Shown here: piece after piece, positions 10,301-19,552 of the stretch
Layout of the letters: every line of letters begins with the position of its first letter
Numbering within the stretch: the stretch's first letter is position 1
Source: Thiolinea disciformis DSM 14473
GTDB taxonomy: Bacteria; Pseudomonadota; Gammaproteobacteria; Thiotrichales; Thiotrichaceae
Direction of reading: 5' to 3'
NCBI RefSeq assembly: GCF_000371925.1
Contig: NZ_AQVE01000011.1
Span: 1-64,000, forward strand
Length of the DNA: 64,000 nucleotides
Program-made: the position numbers and the translations under genes
Notes under the pieces: model-generated
Databases searched by the model: none
What the model was told of the DNA's origin: nothing
Seen by the model: only the letters and a program-made list of their open reading frames with translations

Positions 10301-10641
10301 GGCAGATGCTCATGAAGCAAGGTTTCCGTATCGTGGCAACCCGTGGGACGGCACGTGAATTGGAAAATGCAGGCATTGCTTGTGAAACGGTGAATAAGAT
10401 GCGCGAGGGGCGTCCAAACATCGTGGATATGATCAAGAATGAGGAAATTGACCTCATTATTAATACGACTGAGGGTGAGCAATCCACGCGCGATTCTTTT
10501 GAAATTCGGCGTGAAGCATTACAACATCGTATTAGTTATACCACTACAGTAGCAGGTGCGAGTGCCTTGTGTATGGCGATGAGCTATACGGATGATGAGC
10601 AAGTCTATCGTTTGCAGGATTTGCACCAAGGCAAACTCTAA
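7399..10641 (+). CDS. carB: Carbamoyl phosphate synthetase large subunit
   Basis: A 1080-residue enzyme with the expected tandem ATP-grasp halves. The first half (carboxyphosphate site) opens with [21 protein letters not shown] and contains [16 protein letters not shown]. The second (carbamate phosphorylation) has [20 protein letters not shown] near residue 568 and [16 protein letters not shown]. An oligomerisation segment separates them. A C-terminal MGS-like allosteric domain (from ~940) is where UMP and ornithine act in the E. coli enzyme. It is co-transcribed with carA upstream and greA 20 bases downstream, a common gammaproteobacterial order. Confidence 0.97.
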   Translation: MSKRTDINSILIIGAGPIVIGQACEFDYSGAQACKALREEGYRVILVNSNPATIMTDPEMADAVYIEPIRWQTVEKIIEKERPDALLPTMGGQTALNCALDLARRGILEKYGVEMIGANEAAIEMAEDRQKFRIAMDEIGLESARSGVAHTMDEARAVQASLGYPVVIRPSFTMGGTGGGIAYNKEEFETIVARGLDMSPTTEVLLEESLLGWKEYEMEVVRDRKDNCIIVCSIENFDPMGVHTGDSITVAPAQTLTDKEYQLLRNASLAVLRKIGVDTGGSNVQFAVNPKNGRIIVIEMNPRVSRSSALASKATGFPIAKVAAKLAVGYTLDELRNDITGGATPASFEPSIDYVVTKIPRFTFEKFPQADARLTTQMKSVGEVMAIGRTFQESLQKALRGLETGIDGLNERLALNTPDAKDVLRSELTEPHGERILYVADAFRHGLSLDEIHAQTSIDPWFLVQIQELVDIEQGLKKRLLSDITADEMRQLKRKGFSDRRLAKLILNPSRALTSADERQIRNARHALNVRPVYKRVDTCAAEFATNTAYMYSTYEEECESNPSDRKKIMVLGGGPNRIGQGIEFDYCCVHAALALRDDGFETIMVNCNPETVSTDYDTSDRLYFEPLTLEDVMEIVDLEKPYGVIVQYGGQTPLKLARDLEALGAPIIGTSPDSIDLAEDRERFQQLIHKLGLKQPPNRTARTTDEAVHLAEEIGYPLVVRPSYVLGGRAMEIVYNENELRRYTTTAVSVSNDSPVLLDRFLDDAVEVDVDAICDGDNVLIGGIMQHIEQAGIHSGDSACSLPPYSLSAEIQDELRAQAARMAKALKVIGLMNTQFAIKNNEVYVLEVNPRASRTVPYVSKAIGVPLAKIAARCMAGQTLAAQNATTEVIPSYYSVKEAVFPFIKFPGVDPILSPEMKSTGEVMGVGKSFAEAFGKAQYAAGERIPTAGVVFISVREADRRHLPYLGQMLMKQGFRIVATRGTARELENAGIACETVNKMREGRPNIVDMIKNEEIDLIINTTEGEQSTRDSFEIRREALQHRISYTTTVAGASALCMAMSYTDDEQVYRLQDLHQGKL

Positions 10642-10661
10642 AGAATAAAGGAGGAGTAGAG

Positions 10662-11144
10662 ATGAGTCGTCCACCCTTAACGGCTAAAGGTGCGGAGCGC
10701 CTGAAGCAGGAATTGAATCGTTTAAAAACCGAAGAGCGCCCGCGTATTGTACAAGCGATTGCTGAAGCACGCGCTCACGGTGATTTGAAGGAAAATGCCG
10801 AATACCATGCTGCGCGCGAGCAACAAGGTTTCTGTGAAGGCCGTATTCAAGAGCTTGAAAGTGTGCTGTCTTTGGCGCAGGTCATTGATGTTGAAGTGGT
10901 TGGCGCGGCCAATCCGGGCAAAATCGTCTTTGGTGCTACCGTTGAATTGGAAGAGCTAGAAAGCGGCGAAACCATTACTTATCAAATCGTAGGCGATGCA
11001 GAAGCCGACATTAAGCACGGCATGATTGCAGTTTCCTCACCTATCGCAAGAGCCTTGATTGGTAAGGAAGAGGGAGACACCGCGATTGTGCAAGCGCCCG
11101 GCGGTCAACGCAAATATGAAATTTTGACGGTCAGTTACGCTTAA
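10662..11144 (+). CDS. greA: Transcription elongation factor GreA
   Basis: A 160-residue Gre factor. The N-terminal coiled coil contains [17 protein letters not shown] near residues 40-56, with the acidic tip residues that enter the RNA polymerase secondary channel. The C-terminal FKBP-like domain has the usual [14 protein letters not shown] motif (~125-138). It stimulates cleavage of backtracked transcripts so that stalled polymerase can resume. A very strong AAGGAGGAG ribosome site precedes the ATG. It lies in the carAB operon, as in many gammaproteobacteria. Confidence 0.97.
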   Translation: MSRPPLTAKGAERLKQELNRLKTEERPRIVQAIAEARAHGDLKENAEYHAAREQQGFCEGRIQELESVLSLAQVIDVEVVGAANPGKIVFGATVELEELESGETITYQIVGDAEADIKHGMIAVSSPIARALIGKEEGDTAIVQAPGGQRKYEILTVSYA

Positions 11145-11234
11145 GGCGTAACAACCTGCCCATTGGGAGGATTGGCGAGGGGGTAAGAAAACCATAACCT
11201 AGTAGTTTAATCTGGTATCCCATGGAGCAGCTTT

Positions 11235-11525
11235 ATGTCTGACCTTTCTCAAGAGCGTCGTATCCTCATAGCTATGCGTAAAACCTTAGCAAGTATTGTA
11301 CGGGATTTAACACCCAAGGATACCGCACAAGCTTATCCTTTAAGCGATGCAACGGTTGAGGATGTCAAGGCTTGTTTTGATCTTATTGCGGCGCGTGAAC
11401 GTGAGTTAGCGGTACAAGATGGCTTAAGTACACGCGAACTGCCGCGCTTTAGTGATGAACCGAAAGCCGCACAAGTCATTTCTATCGCCAACCTGAAAGC
11501 AACCTTAAAACGAGGTGTCGAATGA
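11235..11525 (+). CDS. Conserved small hypothetical protein
   Basis: A 96-residue, mostly helical protein beginning MSDLSQERRILIAMRKTLAS, with a central PLSDATVEDVKACF and an EREL helix. I have the impression of short gammaproteobacterial proteins with the same start (QERRILIAMRK) that databases sometimes label as segregation/condensation-related. I would not rely on that label. Its last codons overlap the next gene by four bases (ATGA), so the two are translationally coupled and likely act together. It has no membrane segment. Its function is unknown. Confidence 0.7.
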   Translation: MSDLSQERRILIAMRKTLASIVRDLTPKDTAQAYPLSDATVEDVKACFDLIAARERELAVQDGLSTRELPRFSDEPKAAQVISIANLKATLKRGVE

Positions 11526-11938
11526 CGACACTTCCTCTAAGGCAGCTCACTCAACAAGTTTTGCAGCAACTCAGCACATGGCAGTTGAGCGCCGAAGACA
11601 TTATTCATTTATTAGGTTTAAGTACGGATATTAAGCCGCGCCATCTACAATCTTATCTCAAAGGTGATCGTGAATTGCCGGACTCGCCGGAGCTTCAAGT
11701 ACGTCTTGAGCATTTAGTTGGGATTAGTGAAGCTCTAGCCACTACCTTTCCCTTTAGTGCTGAAATGCGAGTCATGTGGTTGCGTCGCTCGCATCGACGT
11801 TTTCAAAGTCAAACTCCTTTAGCGGTGATGATGACTGAAGGTGTGGATGGACTACAAAAAGTGCGTATGGATGTCGATTGTGCTTATAGTTATGCCATCG
11901 CAGATGCGATGTACGCTGCCCAGCAACAATCTAGTTAA
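11522..11938 (+). CDS. ParS/Xre/MbcA-like (DUF2384-type) antitoxin-like protein
   Basis: A 138-residue protein with a helical N-terminal region (SAEDIIHLLGL, possibly a degenerate HTH). The C-terminal segment RVMWLRRSHRRFQSQTPL, followed by MMTEGVDGLQKVRMDVD, matches the toxin-binding signature W-x-R-x-x-x-x-F-x-x-x-x-P-L...G-x-x-G-L-x-x-V-R of the MbcA/ParS/Xre family. These proteins normally neutralise a RES-domain toxin encoded next door. No RES toxin is present. The only coupled partner is the 96-residue protein before it, which does not look like one. It may therefore be an orphan regulator or half of an unusual pair. Confidence 0.6.
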   Translation: MTTLPLRQLTQQVLQQLSTWQLSAEDIIHLLGLSTDIKPRHLQSYLKGDRELPDSPELQVRLEHLVGISEALATTFPFSAEMRVMWLRRSHRRFQSQTPLAVMMTEGVDGLQKVRMDVDCAYSYAIADAMYAAQQQSS

Positions 11939-11950
11939 TACTCTCTATTT

Positions 11951-12325
11951 TCAGCGGATACGCGCATTAGGTTGGCGCATGGGCTTATTCGCAAAACGCT
12001 TGGTGGTGCTAACAGGATTTTGGCTTAAGTCTTGATAAACGTGTTTTCGAGTGACTTTCCCCGTTTGTACGTCCCAAACACGCTGTGCCATCTGCTGCGC
12101 TTTTAAAAAGCTGGGGTGTGTGATGAGCGAATCATACCATTCAGAGTTCCACAAATAATCCGTAAAATCTAACAAGGGATTGGGGTTAGTACGCTCAAAT
12201 GGAGCCTGTGTAGTAAGCTGATCAGCATGTACTATCACATCCCCTAGGGCAGCTTTCCACATCACAAGCCCTAAACATCCAGCCGTTAGCAATGTTCTAG
12301 CACTTAGGCGAGTCTTCTCCGCCAT
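11951..12325 (-). CDS. Small membrane-anchored or secreted hypothetical protein
   Basis: About 124 residues. A basic start (MAEKTRLSAR) is followed by a hydrophobic helix (TLLTAGCLGLVMWKAALG), which may be a signal peptide or an N-terminal anchor. The remainder is soluble and aromatic-rich (FTDYLWNSEWYDSLI). I chose the ATG at 12325, preceded by GGGAG, over an in-frame GTG at 12340 that has no ribosome site. It is convergent with the antitoxin-like gene and stands alone. No known domain was recognised. Confidence 0.55.
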   Translation of the reverse strand: MAEKTRLSARTLLTAGCLGLVMWKAALGDVIVHADQLTTQAPFERTNPNPLLDFTDYLWNSEWYDSLITHPSFLKAQQMAQRVWDVQTGKVTRKHVYQDLSQNPVSTTKRFANKPMRQPNARIR

Positions 12326-12465
12326 AACTTCTGCTCCCACGTCAGAATATGCTTCATTTTTAAAGGTTATATGAAAAGAATACGCAAAGTCCCTTCACAA
12401 CCCGCACAGTAAGAAGCAATTGATCGGCAAAGACTATTTTTTTCCGCTAAACGGTAGTGTTTTAG

Positions 12466-13353
12466 TTAGTCTCTATAACGTTTATTCAGCTCAGTGTAAG
12501 CATCGATACGACGATCACGGAAATAAGGCCACCAACGGCGCAAGGTTTCTGTGCGGTTCATATCCAATTCAACCACCAACACTTGATCCTGCTGCGTATC
12601 TGCTTGTGCTAAAAATTCGCCCTGTCCACCACAGATCATACTGGAACCCCAGAATTGGCTTCCTGAACCTTGCGCCGTTGGCGCGGTTTCAAAACCAACA
12701 CGATTGCAGCTTAAGACTGGCAAATTATTCGCAATGGCATGAGCGCGTTGAATGGTAATCCATGCGTCCCGTTGGCGTGCTTGTTCCTCGGGCGTGTCAT
12801 CCGGATTCCAGCCAATGGCCGTTGGGTAAAGCAAAAGCTCAGCACCAGCTAATGCCATTAAGCGTGCTGCTTCGGGATACCACTGATCCCAGCAGACTAA
12901 TACACCTAGCAGGCCGACACTGGTTTGGATGGGTGTAAAGCCTAAATCACCCGGAGTGAAGTAATATTTTTCATAGTAGCCGGGGTCATCAGGAATGTGC
13001 ATTTTACGATATTTGCCTGCAATACGACCGTCTTTTTCCAAGACCACAGCGGTATTGTGATATAAGCCTGTCGCGCGTTTTTCGAACAGCGAGCATACAA
13101 TCACGATATTTAATTCAGCCGCTAATTGCCCCAACGTTTCGGTAGTAGGTCCCGGAATCGTTTCGGCTAAGTCAAAATAATCAGCATTTTCTTCTTGGCA
13201 AAAATATAAGCCTGTGTGTAATTCTTGGAGCAATACTAATTGTGCGCCTTTTGCGGCTGCTTCCCGTATCCCAGCCATACTTTTTGCTAAGTTCGCGTTA
13301 TAATCTGAATTATTGCTATGTTGAACGGTGGCGACGGTGAGAAAGCGCTTCAT
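12466..13353 (-). CDS. aguB: N-carbamoylputrescine amidohydrolase
   Basis: A 295-residue nitrilase-superfamily enzyme that converts N-carbamoylputrescine to putrescine, CO2 and ammonia. The catalytic triad is visible: Glu in LVLLQELHTGLYFC, Lys in YRKMHIPDDPGYYEK, and Cys in GVLVCWDQWYPEAAR. The H-I-P-D-D-P-G-Y-Y-E-K stretch is characteristic of AguB among nitrilases. The start at 13353 (MKRFLTVATVQ) aligns with family N-termini and has GGA at suitable spacing. An upstream ATG at 13386 lacks a ribosome site. Its partner agmatine deiminase is encoded about 23 kb away (36562-37599), so the pathway is complete but not clustered. Confidence 0.9.
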   Translation of the reverse strand: MKRFLTVATVQHSNNSDYNANLAKSMAGIREAAAKGAQLVLLQELHTGLYFCQEENADYFDLAETIPGPTTETLGQLAAELNIVIVCSLFEKRATGLYHNTAVVLEKDGRIAGKYRKMHIPDDPGYYEKYYFTPGDLGFTPIQTSVGLLGVLVCWDQWYPEAARLMALAGAELLLYPTAIGWNPDDTPEEQARQRDAWITIQRAHAIANNLPVLSCNRVGFETAPTAQGSGSQFWGSSMICGGQGEFLAQADTQQDQVLVVELDMNRTETLRRWWPYFRDRRIDAYTELNKRYRD

Positions 13354-13433
13354 AATGAGTTCCAAGTCCTGCCATAAAGCGCGCATTCTAGCGAAATGCT
13401 AGGCGGTGCAACACTATCAAATTCATTAACATC

Positions 13434-14048
13434 ATGAATAGTTTTCCCATTCCCGCCCAAACCTTGCACTACGAGCAGACCATTAAAAACAGTCGTTTTA
13501 TTAGCTATTTGGCACACGCACCAAGTCCAGAACTAGCGCATCAAATCATTGATCAGTATCGCTTACAGTATGCCGATGCGCGGCATGTGTGCTGGGCTTT
13601 TATTGCTGGGCAGCCGCGTTTTACCACAGCAGTGAGTTGTAGCGATGATGGCGAACCCGCAGGAACGGCAGGGAAGCCTATGTTAAATGTGTTGCAACAT
13701 GGTGAGGTGGGTGAAATTGTAGCGGTCGTGATTCGCTATTTTGGTGGTATTAAACTAGGAACTGGCGGTTTGGTACGTGCTTATTCAAGTTCAGTGGCGG
13801 AAGCCTATAAGCTGTTACCAACCCGACTTAAAGTACCTATCCAACGTTTTCAATTAAACTTGGCTTATCCTTTAGAGGATGTGACACGCCGTATGTTAGC
13901 CAGCTATGGTTGTGCGATTGAGAGCGCCGATTATCAAACCCAATTAAGCTTACTCTGTCGGGGTGCACAAGATCAGGTGCAGCTTTTTCGAAAAGCGTTG
14001 CAGGAAGTAGGGCGCGGTCAGATTGAGCTAGCGCTATTCCTTGAGTAG
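13434..14048 (+). CDS. yigZ: YigZ/IMPACT family protein
   Basis: A 204-residue member of UPF0029/IMPACT. The N-terminal domain has the family signatures KNSRFISYLAHA, DARHVCWAF, SDDGEPAGTAGKPML and VIRYFGGIKLGTGGLVRAY. The smaller C-terminal DUF1949-type domain follows (~140-204). E. coli YigZ has an IMPACT-like fold, and the family's role in bacteria is not settled (translation or nucleic-acid binding has been proposed). It is a single gene, divergent from aguB and convergent with the TPR gene. Confidence 0.92.
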   Translation: MNSFPIPAQTLHYEQTIKNSRFISYLAHAPSPELAHQIIDQYRLQYADARHVCWAFIAGQPRFTTAVSCSDDGEPAGTAGKPMLNVLQHGEVGEIVAVVIRYFGGIKLGTGGLVRAYSSSVAEAYKLLPTRLKVPIQRFQLNLAYPLEDVTRRMLASYGCAIESADYQTQLSLLCRGAQDQVQLFRKALQEVGRGQIELALFLE

Positions 14049-14081
14049 GCCGAAATAATTCAGCCGCTCTAAAGTCAGTGC

Positions 14082-14834
14082 CTAGGCTAATTCGTTTTTT
14101 AGCATAGTCTCTGCTTGTTTGACCCACGTTTGTTCTTTCTGGCGGTAATATTTAGGGGCGCGACGGGCATGTAACTGTATTTCCTCCAATACTTGGCGCG
14201 CTTTGCCCAATTGACCTTGTTGGTGTAATAATTGCGCATAGCGAAAACGCGCTTCTTCACCCGGATAGGATAAGACTAAAGCTTGATACTCTTCTAACGC
14301 GCGTTCAGGCTCATTAGCTGCTGCTAAAGCGCGGGCATACAATAAATGTCCGTCAGGTGAGCGGAAACTCGGGTGGGCGGCAATTAAATCATCCAAGGTT
14401 TTAATACAAGCTTGCGGATTATTAGCTCCCATTTGGGCTTGTGCTAATTTGAGCAGAATATCAGGGTCGTCATGCCCATTATTACGGCACCGCTCTAACT
14501 GTGTGATAGCCTCGGTGAAAAAGCCCGCTTCAATACATTCATCCGCCAATTTCACGCGATTTTCAATGGTATCCGCGATTTCCAATTCGTCTTTGCGTTT
14601 ACGTAATTCACGCTCAGGATCAACTGCTTTCAATAAGCGATTGCCTGCTTTACGCACGGTGTGATTGTTGCCCATGTCCGGTAAGACTTGGGTAAAGAAA
14701 TAGACTGCACAACCCAGTAAGGGTAAAAAGGCAATGATATAAATCCAAAATGTTTCTCGACCCGTGCGTACCACATGAATCGCAAAACCAATCTGAATTA
14801 AAATAACTAAAGCCCCTAATATTGGCATAATCAT
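14082..14834 (-). CDS. Membrane-anchored tetratricopeptide-repeat protein
   Basis: A protein of 250 residues. Two N-terminal hydrophobic helices (residues ~4-20 and ~30-50, a hairpin resembling PLDc_N-type anchors) are followed by about 190 residues of helix pairs with TPR features (NPQACIKTLDDLIAAHP, HLLYARALAAANEPERALEEYQALV, RYAQLLHQQGQLGKARQVLEEI). It is probably an inner-membrane protein with a cytoplasmic TPR scaffold. Two ATG codons compete for the start, separated by one codon. Its partner proteins are unknown. Confidence 0.75.
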   Translation of the reverse strand: MIMPILGALVILIQIGFAIHVVRTGRETFWIYIIAFLPLLGCAVYFFTQVLPDMGNNHTVRKAGNRLLKAVDPERELRKRKDELEIADTIENRVKLADECIEAGFFTEAITQLERCRNNGHDDPDILLKLAQAQMGANNPQACIKTLDDLIAAHPSFRSPDGHLLYARALAAANEPERALEEYQALVLSYPGEEARFRYAQLLHQQGQLGKARQVLEEIQLHARRAPKYYRQKEQTWVKQAETMLKNELA

Positions 14835-15022
14835 CTTCTCTGGTTAGGTGAGGGTACTATTTTAGTTGTTTAGAAATAATTTGTTAATTAATACTGATTG
14901 GAGGGTGATAGCACTGATTCCATTAACAAAAGAAAGAATCTGTATGGTTTCCAGAAAGTGCTTGAGCCGTGATCACTATGGCCTATCAAACTTCGCCAAC
15001 TTCCCCATTTTGCCCTTTTATC

Positions 15023-15031
15023 TGATATAAT
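15023..15031 (+). promoter_or_regulatory. Extended -10 promoter of gyrA
   Basis: TGATATAAT is a perfect extended -10 element (TG-N-TATAAT) 34 bases before the gyrA ATG. No convincing -35 element is found at 16-18 bases, which is usual for extended -10 promoters. Confidence 0.55.
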
Positions 15032-15064
15032 CCCCCATCTTTTCCAACTGGTCGAACAAGAACA

Positions 15065-17644
15065 ATGGTTGATTTCGCCAAGGAAGTCCTCCCGGTCAAT
15101 CTCGAAGATGAAATGCGTCAGTCCTATCTGGACTACGCGATGAGTGTCATTATCGGTCGCGCGTTACCGGACGTGCGCGATGGCTTGAAACCTGTACATC
15201 GCCGTGTGCTATTTGCGATGAGCGAGCTGGGTAATGACTGGAATAAGCCTTATAAAAAATCGGCGCGTGTTGTCGGTGACGTCATTGGTAAATACCATCC
15301 TCATGGTGATACAGCCGTTTATGATGCTGTAGTGCGGATGGCTCAGCCATTTTCGTTGCGTTATATGCTGGCGGATGGGCAGGGTAACTTTGGCTCAGTC
15401 GATGGCGATGCGCCTGCTGCGATGCGTTATACCGAAGTTCGCATGTCAAAAATTGCGCATGAATTATTAGCTGATATTGATAAAGAGACGGTCAATTTTG
15501 CCCCGAACTACGATGGTTCTGAGCAAGAACCAGTCGTTTTCCCGACCCGTGTGCCGAATTTACTAGTCAATGGTTCATCCGGTATTGCAGTGGGCATGGC
15601 GACGAATGTCCCGCCCCATAATTTAGGCGAAGTGGTAAATGCCTGTTTAGCTTTGATCAGCAATCCTGAATTAGAAATTGATGATTTAATGGAATATGTG
15701 CCAGGGCCCGATTTCCCGACGGCAGGTATTATCAATGGTGCACGCGGTATTCGTGAGGCTTACAAAACAGGACGCGGCCGGATTTATGTGCGAGCGCGTG
15801 CTGAGATTGAAACCCACGAAAAAACGGGGCGCGAAACGATTGTCGTGCATGAGTTGCCTTATCAGGTTAATAAAGCACGCTTGCTGGAAAAAATTGCCGA
15901 GCTGGTTAAAGAGAAGAAAATTGAAGGTATCTCCGAACTGCGCGACGAGTCCGATAAAGACGGTATGCGCATGGTCATTGAGGTCAAGCGTGGTGAGTCG
16001 GGCGAGGTCTTGCTAAATAATCTGTATAAACAGACCCAGATGCAGACCGTATTCGGTATTAATATGGTTGCACTGCTGGATGGGCAGCCTAAGTTATTAA
16101 ATCTTAAACAAATTCTTGAAGCTTTCCTGCGTCATCGCCGCGAAGTGGTGACGCGCCGTACTATCTTTAATCTGCGTAAAGCGCGTGAGCGGGCGCATAT
16201 TTTGGAAGGGTTGGCGATTGCCTTATCCAATATTGATGCCATCATTCAATTGATTAAAACCTCAGTGAGTCCGGCTGAAGCGCGTGAAGCCTTAATGGCG
16301 CGAGGCTGGAATCCGGGGATTGTGACTGAAATGTTGAATCGTAGCGATGCTGCGATGTCACGTCCTGAAGGCTTGGATGTCGTTTTTGGCTTGCGCGAGG
16401 GGCAATATTGGTTGTCAGAGCCACAGGCACAAGCGATTTTAGACTTGCGTTTACATCGCTTAACGGGACTAGAAAAAGACAAAATCCTTGAGGAATATCG
16501 CGAATTATTACTGCGTATTGAGGATTTGCTGGATATTTTATCCAATCCGGATCGCTTAATGCAGGTGATTCGTGATGAGTTGCTTGAACTGCGTGAGACG
16601 TATAATGATAAACGCCGTACTGAAATTAATGTGGTGGGCGAAGATTTAAGTCTGGAAGATTTGATTGCTGATGAGGAAGTGGTGGTTACACTTTCCCATA
16701 CCGGATATGCCAAAGCTCAGCCACTGGATACCTACCGGGCGCAGCGCCGTGGTGGGCGTGGACGTGCCGCCGCGTCTATGAAGGAAGAAGACTTTATTGA
16801 GAAGCTGTTCGTGGCGAGTACCCATGATACGATTCTCTGCTTCTCGAGTCGGGGACGTATGTATTGGCTGAAGGTTTATCAGTTGCCGATGTCAGGTCCG
16901 AATTCACGTGGCCGCCCCATTATTAATTTATTGCCTTTAGAGGACGGCGAACGCATTAATGCGATCTTGCCAATTCGGCATTATGAACCGGATAAATTTA
17001 TCTTTATGGCGACTTCTAGCGGTACGGTGAAAAAGACGCCACTACAAGAGTTCTCACGTCCTCGTAGCGCAGGCATTATCGCGATTGATTTGCGTGACAA
17101 TGACTATTTAGTCGATGTTGGTATTACCAATGGCAATAATGAAGTGATGCTGTTTACCTCAGCCGGAAAAGCGATTCGTTTCCACGAAGAGGATGTGCGT
17201 GCGGTAGGGCGTACGGCGGCTGGTGTGCGCGGTATTAAGATGGATGATGATCAACACGTAAACGCTCTGATTATTTTGAGCGAAGGTGAAATTCTGACCG
17301 CCACTGAAAATGGTTATGGTAAGCGCACCCGTGTTGATGAGTTTTCAGCGCAAGCCCGTGGTGGTATGGGCGTCATCGCGATTCAAACCAGTGAGCGTAA
17401 TGGTAAAGCCGTTGGTGCAGTGCAGGTCACAGACGATAATCAGGTGATGTTGATCACGAATGGTGGTACTTTGGTGCGTACGCCCGTGAAGGATATTTCA
17501 GTGGTGGGACGTAATACCCAAGGTGTTACGCTGATTCGCCTCACGTCCGGCGAGCATTTAGTACAAATTGCGCCTATTTTGGTAAATGGTGAAGAAGAAG
17601 CGGATGTGGAAGATTCAGCAGATACCATAGATACTGAGGACTAA
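15065..17644 (+). CDS. gyrA: DNA gyrase subunit A
   Basis: An 859-residue type II topoisomerase breakage-rejoining subunit. With GyrB it introduces negative supercoils. The N-terminal half aligns almost residue for residue with E. coli GyrA ([27 protein letters not shown]). The catalytic Tyr is in AAMRYTE (Tyr122 by alignment). The C-terminal beta-pinwheel carries the gyrase-specific GyrA-box QRRGGRGR near residues 560-567, which separates it from ParC. The quinolone pocket reads [10 protein letters not shown], so Thr occupies the place of E. coli Ser83 while Asp87 is kept. The C-terminus ends in an acidic tail. Confidence 0.97.
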   Translation: MVDFAKEVLPVNLEDEMRQSYLDYAMSVIIGRALPDVRDGLKPVHRRVLFAMSELGNDWNKPYKKSARVVGDVIGKYHPHGDTAVYDAVVRMAQPFSLRYMLADGQGNFGSVDGDAPAAMRYTEVRMSKIAHELLADIDKETVNFAPNYDGSEQEPVVFPTRVPNLLVNGSSGIAVGMATNVPPHNLGEVVNACLALISNPELEIDDLMEYVPGPDFPTAGIINGARGIREAYKTGRGRIYVRARAEIETHEKTGRETIVVHELPYQVNKARLLEKIAELVKEKKIEGISELRDESDKDGMRMVIEVKRGESGEVLLNNLYKQTQMQTVFGINMVALLDGQPKLLNLKQILEAFLRHRREVVTRRTIFNLRKARERAHILEGLAIALSNIDAIIQLIKTSVSPAEAREALMARGWNPGIVTEMLNRSDAAMSRPEGLDVVFGLREGQYWLSEPQAQAILDLRLHRLTGLEKDKILEEYRELLLRIEDLLDILSNPDRLMQVIRDELLELRETYNDKRRTEINVVGEDLSLEDLIADEEVVVTLSHTGYAKAQPLDTYRAQRRGGRGRAAASMKEEDFIEKLFVASTHDTILCFSSRGRMYWLKVYQLPMSGPNSRGRPIINLLPLEDGERINAILPIRHYEPDKFIFMATSSGTVKKTPLQEFSRPRSAGIIAIDLRDNDYLVDVGITNGNNEVMLFTSAGKAIRFHEEDVRAVGRTAAGVRGIKMDDDQHVNALIILSEGEILTATENGYGKRTRVDEFSAQARGGMGVIAIQTSERNGKAVGAVQVTDDNQVMLITNGGTLVRTPVKDISVVGRNTQGVTLIRLTSGEHLVQIAPILVNGEEEADVEDSADTIDTED

Positions 17645-17672
17645 TGAGCTCTACTAAGGAGGAGGTGAGCGA

Positions 17673-18593
17673 ATGCGCATTTTTAACTACGGTTCGATTA
17701 ATATTGACCATGTTTATCGTGTGCCACATCTTGTTCGCCCCGGTGAAACCTTAGCGAGTACCGCCTATCATCAAGTGTTAGGCGGGAAAGGCGCGAATCA
17801 ATCCATTGCTCTAGCGCGGGCTGGTGCAACCGTCGCTCATATTGGACGTTATCATCCCCAAGACCAACACTTGTTGCAGCCCTTATTCGAGGCTGGGGTT
17901 GAGACGTCTTTATTGCAGGCACTGCCCATGCCGAGTGGTCATGCGCTGATTCAAGTGGATGATCAGGCAGAAAATGCCATTGTGCTTTATGCGGGCGCGA
18001 ATCATAGTTTTGTGTCAGCTGAATTAGCTAGTTTGTTGCAAACAGCGGCGTTAGGTGATTGGCTGTTGCTGCAAAATGAATGCAGTTGTACACGAGAAAT
18101 GATTGAGACTGCGTTCGCTAAAGGCTTGAAAGTCGCTTTTAATCCAGCGCCGATGAACGATCAAGTGCTAACTTTTCCGCTGGAAAAATTAGCGGTTTTA
18201 TTCGTTAATCAAGTCGAAGTGATGCAGCTACTGAATAGCGCGGTTCAAGAGGGCCGTATTGATCATACTTGGCTATCGCAACAGTTACAGGATCGTTTTC
18301 CACAAACCCAAGTAGTGGTGACTTTAGGCGCACAAGGAGCTGCCTGTTATTATCAAGGGGTGGGTGAATTTGTTCCCGCGCTTAACGTTAAAGCGGTTGA
18401 CACGACGGGTGCAGGTGACACCTTTAATGGTTATTACCTAGCTGCTTTGAATCAAGGCTTATCGATACGCCAAGCCTTACAACGTGCTTGTTTAGCCGCT
18501 GCGCTATGTGTCCAGCAAGTTGGTGCTTCTAGTAGTATTCCCACTCAGCAACAAGTGGATCAATTAGAACAGGAGCTAGCGCATGAAGCATAA
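17673..18593 (+). CDS. rbsK: PfkB-family sugar kinase, probable ribokinase
   Basis: A 306-residue PfkB carbohydrate kinase. The N-terminal GGKGANQSIALARAG motif (~36-50) and the C-terminal anion-hole motif DTTGAGDTFNGYY (~245-257), with its catalytic Asp, are both intact. A strong AAGGAGGAGG ribosome site precedes the start, and its end overlaps the nucleoside hydrolase gene by 11 bases. Phosphorylating the ribose released by that hydrolase is the natural role. Some family members use other sugars or nucleosides, so the exact substrate is inferred from the neighbour. Confidence 0.85.
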   Translation: MRIFNYGSINIDHVYRVPHLVRPGETLASTAYHQVLGGKGANQSIALARAGATVAHIGRYHPQDQHLLQPLFEAGVETSLLQALPMPSGHALIQVDDQAENAIVLYAGANHSFVSAELASLLQTAALGDWLLLQNECSCTREMIETAFAKGLKVAFNPAPMNDQVLTFPLEKLAVLFVNQVEVMQLLNSAVQEGRIDHTWLSQQLQDRFPQTQVVVTLGAQGAACYYQGVGEFVPALNVKAVDTTGAGDTFNGYYLAALNQGLSIRQALQRACLAAALCVQQVGASSSIPTQQQVDQLEQELAHEA

Positions 18594-19542
18594 AGTCATC
18601 CTAGATACTGACCCAGGGATTGATGATGCCATGGCGATTTTTTTCGCTTTAGCGCATCCTGAGATTGATTTGTTAGGCTTAACCACCGTGTTTGGTAATG
18701 TCAGTGTGGCGCAAGCCAGTATTAATGCACTTACCTTATTGGAACTAGCAGAGGCTCAATTACCGGTAGCCTTAGGCGAATCGTGGCCGATGGCGCGCGA
18801 TCCAGTACCCTTTGCCGATTTTGTACATGGTATTGATGGGCTGGGTGAACAATTTTTACCGCCACCCCATGGTCAAGTTATTAATCAATCCTCTGCTGAA
18901 TTTATGATTGAACAAATCATGAGCCAGCCCGGTGAAATAAATGTGGTGGCTGTTGGACCTTTATCGAATTTAGCCCGTGCTTTAGAGTTAGAGCCGCGCA
19001 TTGCTCAGCATGTGAAGCAAGTCGTGTTAATGGGTGGTTCAATTGAGCATCGTGGCAATGTATCGCCAGTGGCAGAGGCGAATATTTTTGCTGATCCTCA
19101 TGCGGCTGATGTGGTGATGCAAGCCGCTTGGCCTTTAACAATAGTAGGTTTAGATGTCACGTATAAAGTGCTATTAGAACCGTCTTTATTTGAAGCCATT
19201 CGCCAGCATAATCCACGCATTGGTGCGATGTTACAGCGAGCAGCGGAGTTTTATACGGATTTTTACAGCCAAGAGCATGGGGTAAATGGCTGTTATGGAC
19301 ATGATGTGTCAGCCTTGGCTTATGTGGTTCAGCCAGACTTATTTACTGTGATTGAAGGTCCTGTTTGTGTGGCGACTGAGGGCATTGCGGCGGGACAAAC
19401 TATCATGAAGCGTGTCAAAGGAGATGCCTATTTTGTGAAAGATTGGAATACTCGTCCTGAACACAAAGCTTGTATGCAAGTGAACACCAAAGCTTTAATT
19501 GATTTATTTTACCAAACCTTGACCAACGATTATTGGCGCTAA
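18583..19542 (+). CDS. Inosine-uridine-preferring nucleoside hydrolase family protein
   Basis: A 319-residue IUNH enzyme that cleaves the N-glycosidic bond of ribonucleosides to base plus ribose. The N-terminal calcium-binding motif ILDTDPGIDDAMAIFFAL (D-T-D-x-G-x-D-D) is complete. VAVGPLSNLARAL, VVLMGGS and the C-terminal GHDVSALAY (with its Asp) complete the metal and substrate site. It is translationally coupled to the ribokinase and followed 11 bases later by a 2OG oxygenase. Base preference (RihA, RihB or RihC-like) cannot be set by eye. Confidence 0.9.
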   Translation: MKHKVILDTDPGIDDAMAIFFALAHPEIDLLGLTTVFGNVSVAQASINALTLLELAEAQLPVALGESWPMARDPVPFADFVHGIDGLGEQFLPPPHGQVINQSSAEFMIEQIMSQPGEINVVAVGPLSNLARALELEPRIAQHVKQVVLMGGSIEHRGNVSPVAEANIFADPHAADVVMQAAWPLTIVGLDVTYKVLLEPSLFEAIRQHNPRIGAMLQRAAEFYTDFYSQEHGVNGCYGHDVSALAYVVQPDLFTVIEGPVCVATEGIAAGQTIMKRVKGDAYFVKDWNTRPEHKACMQVNTKALIDLFYQTLTNDYWR

Positions 19543-19552
19543 GGAGAGCGAC

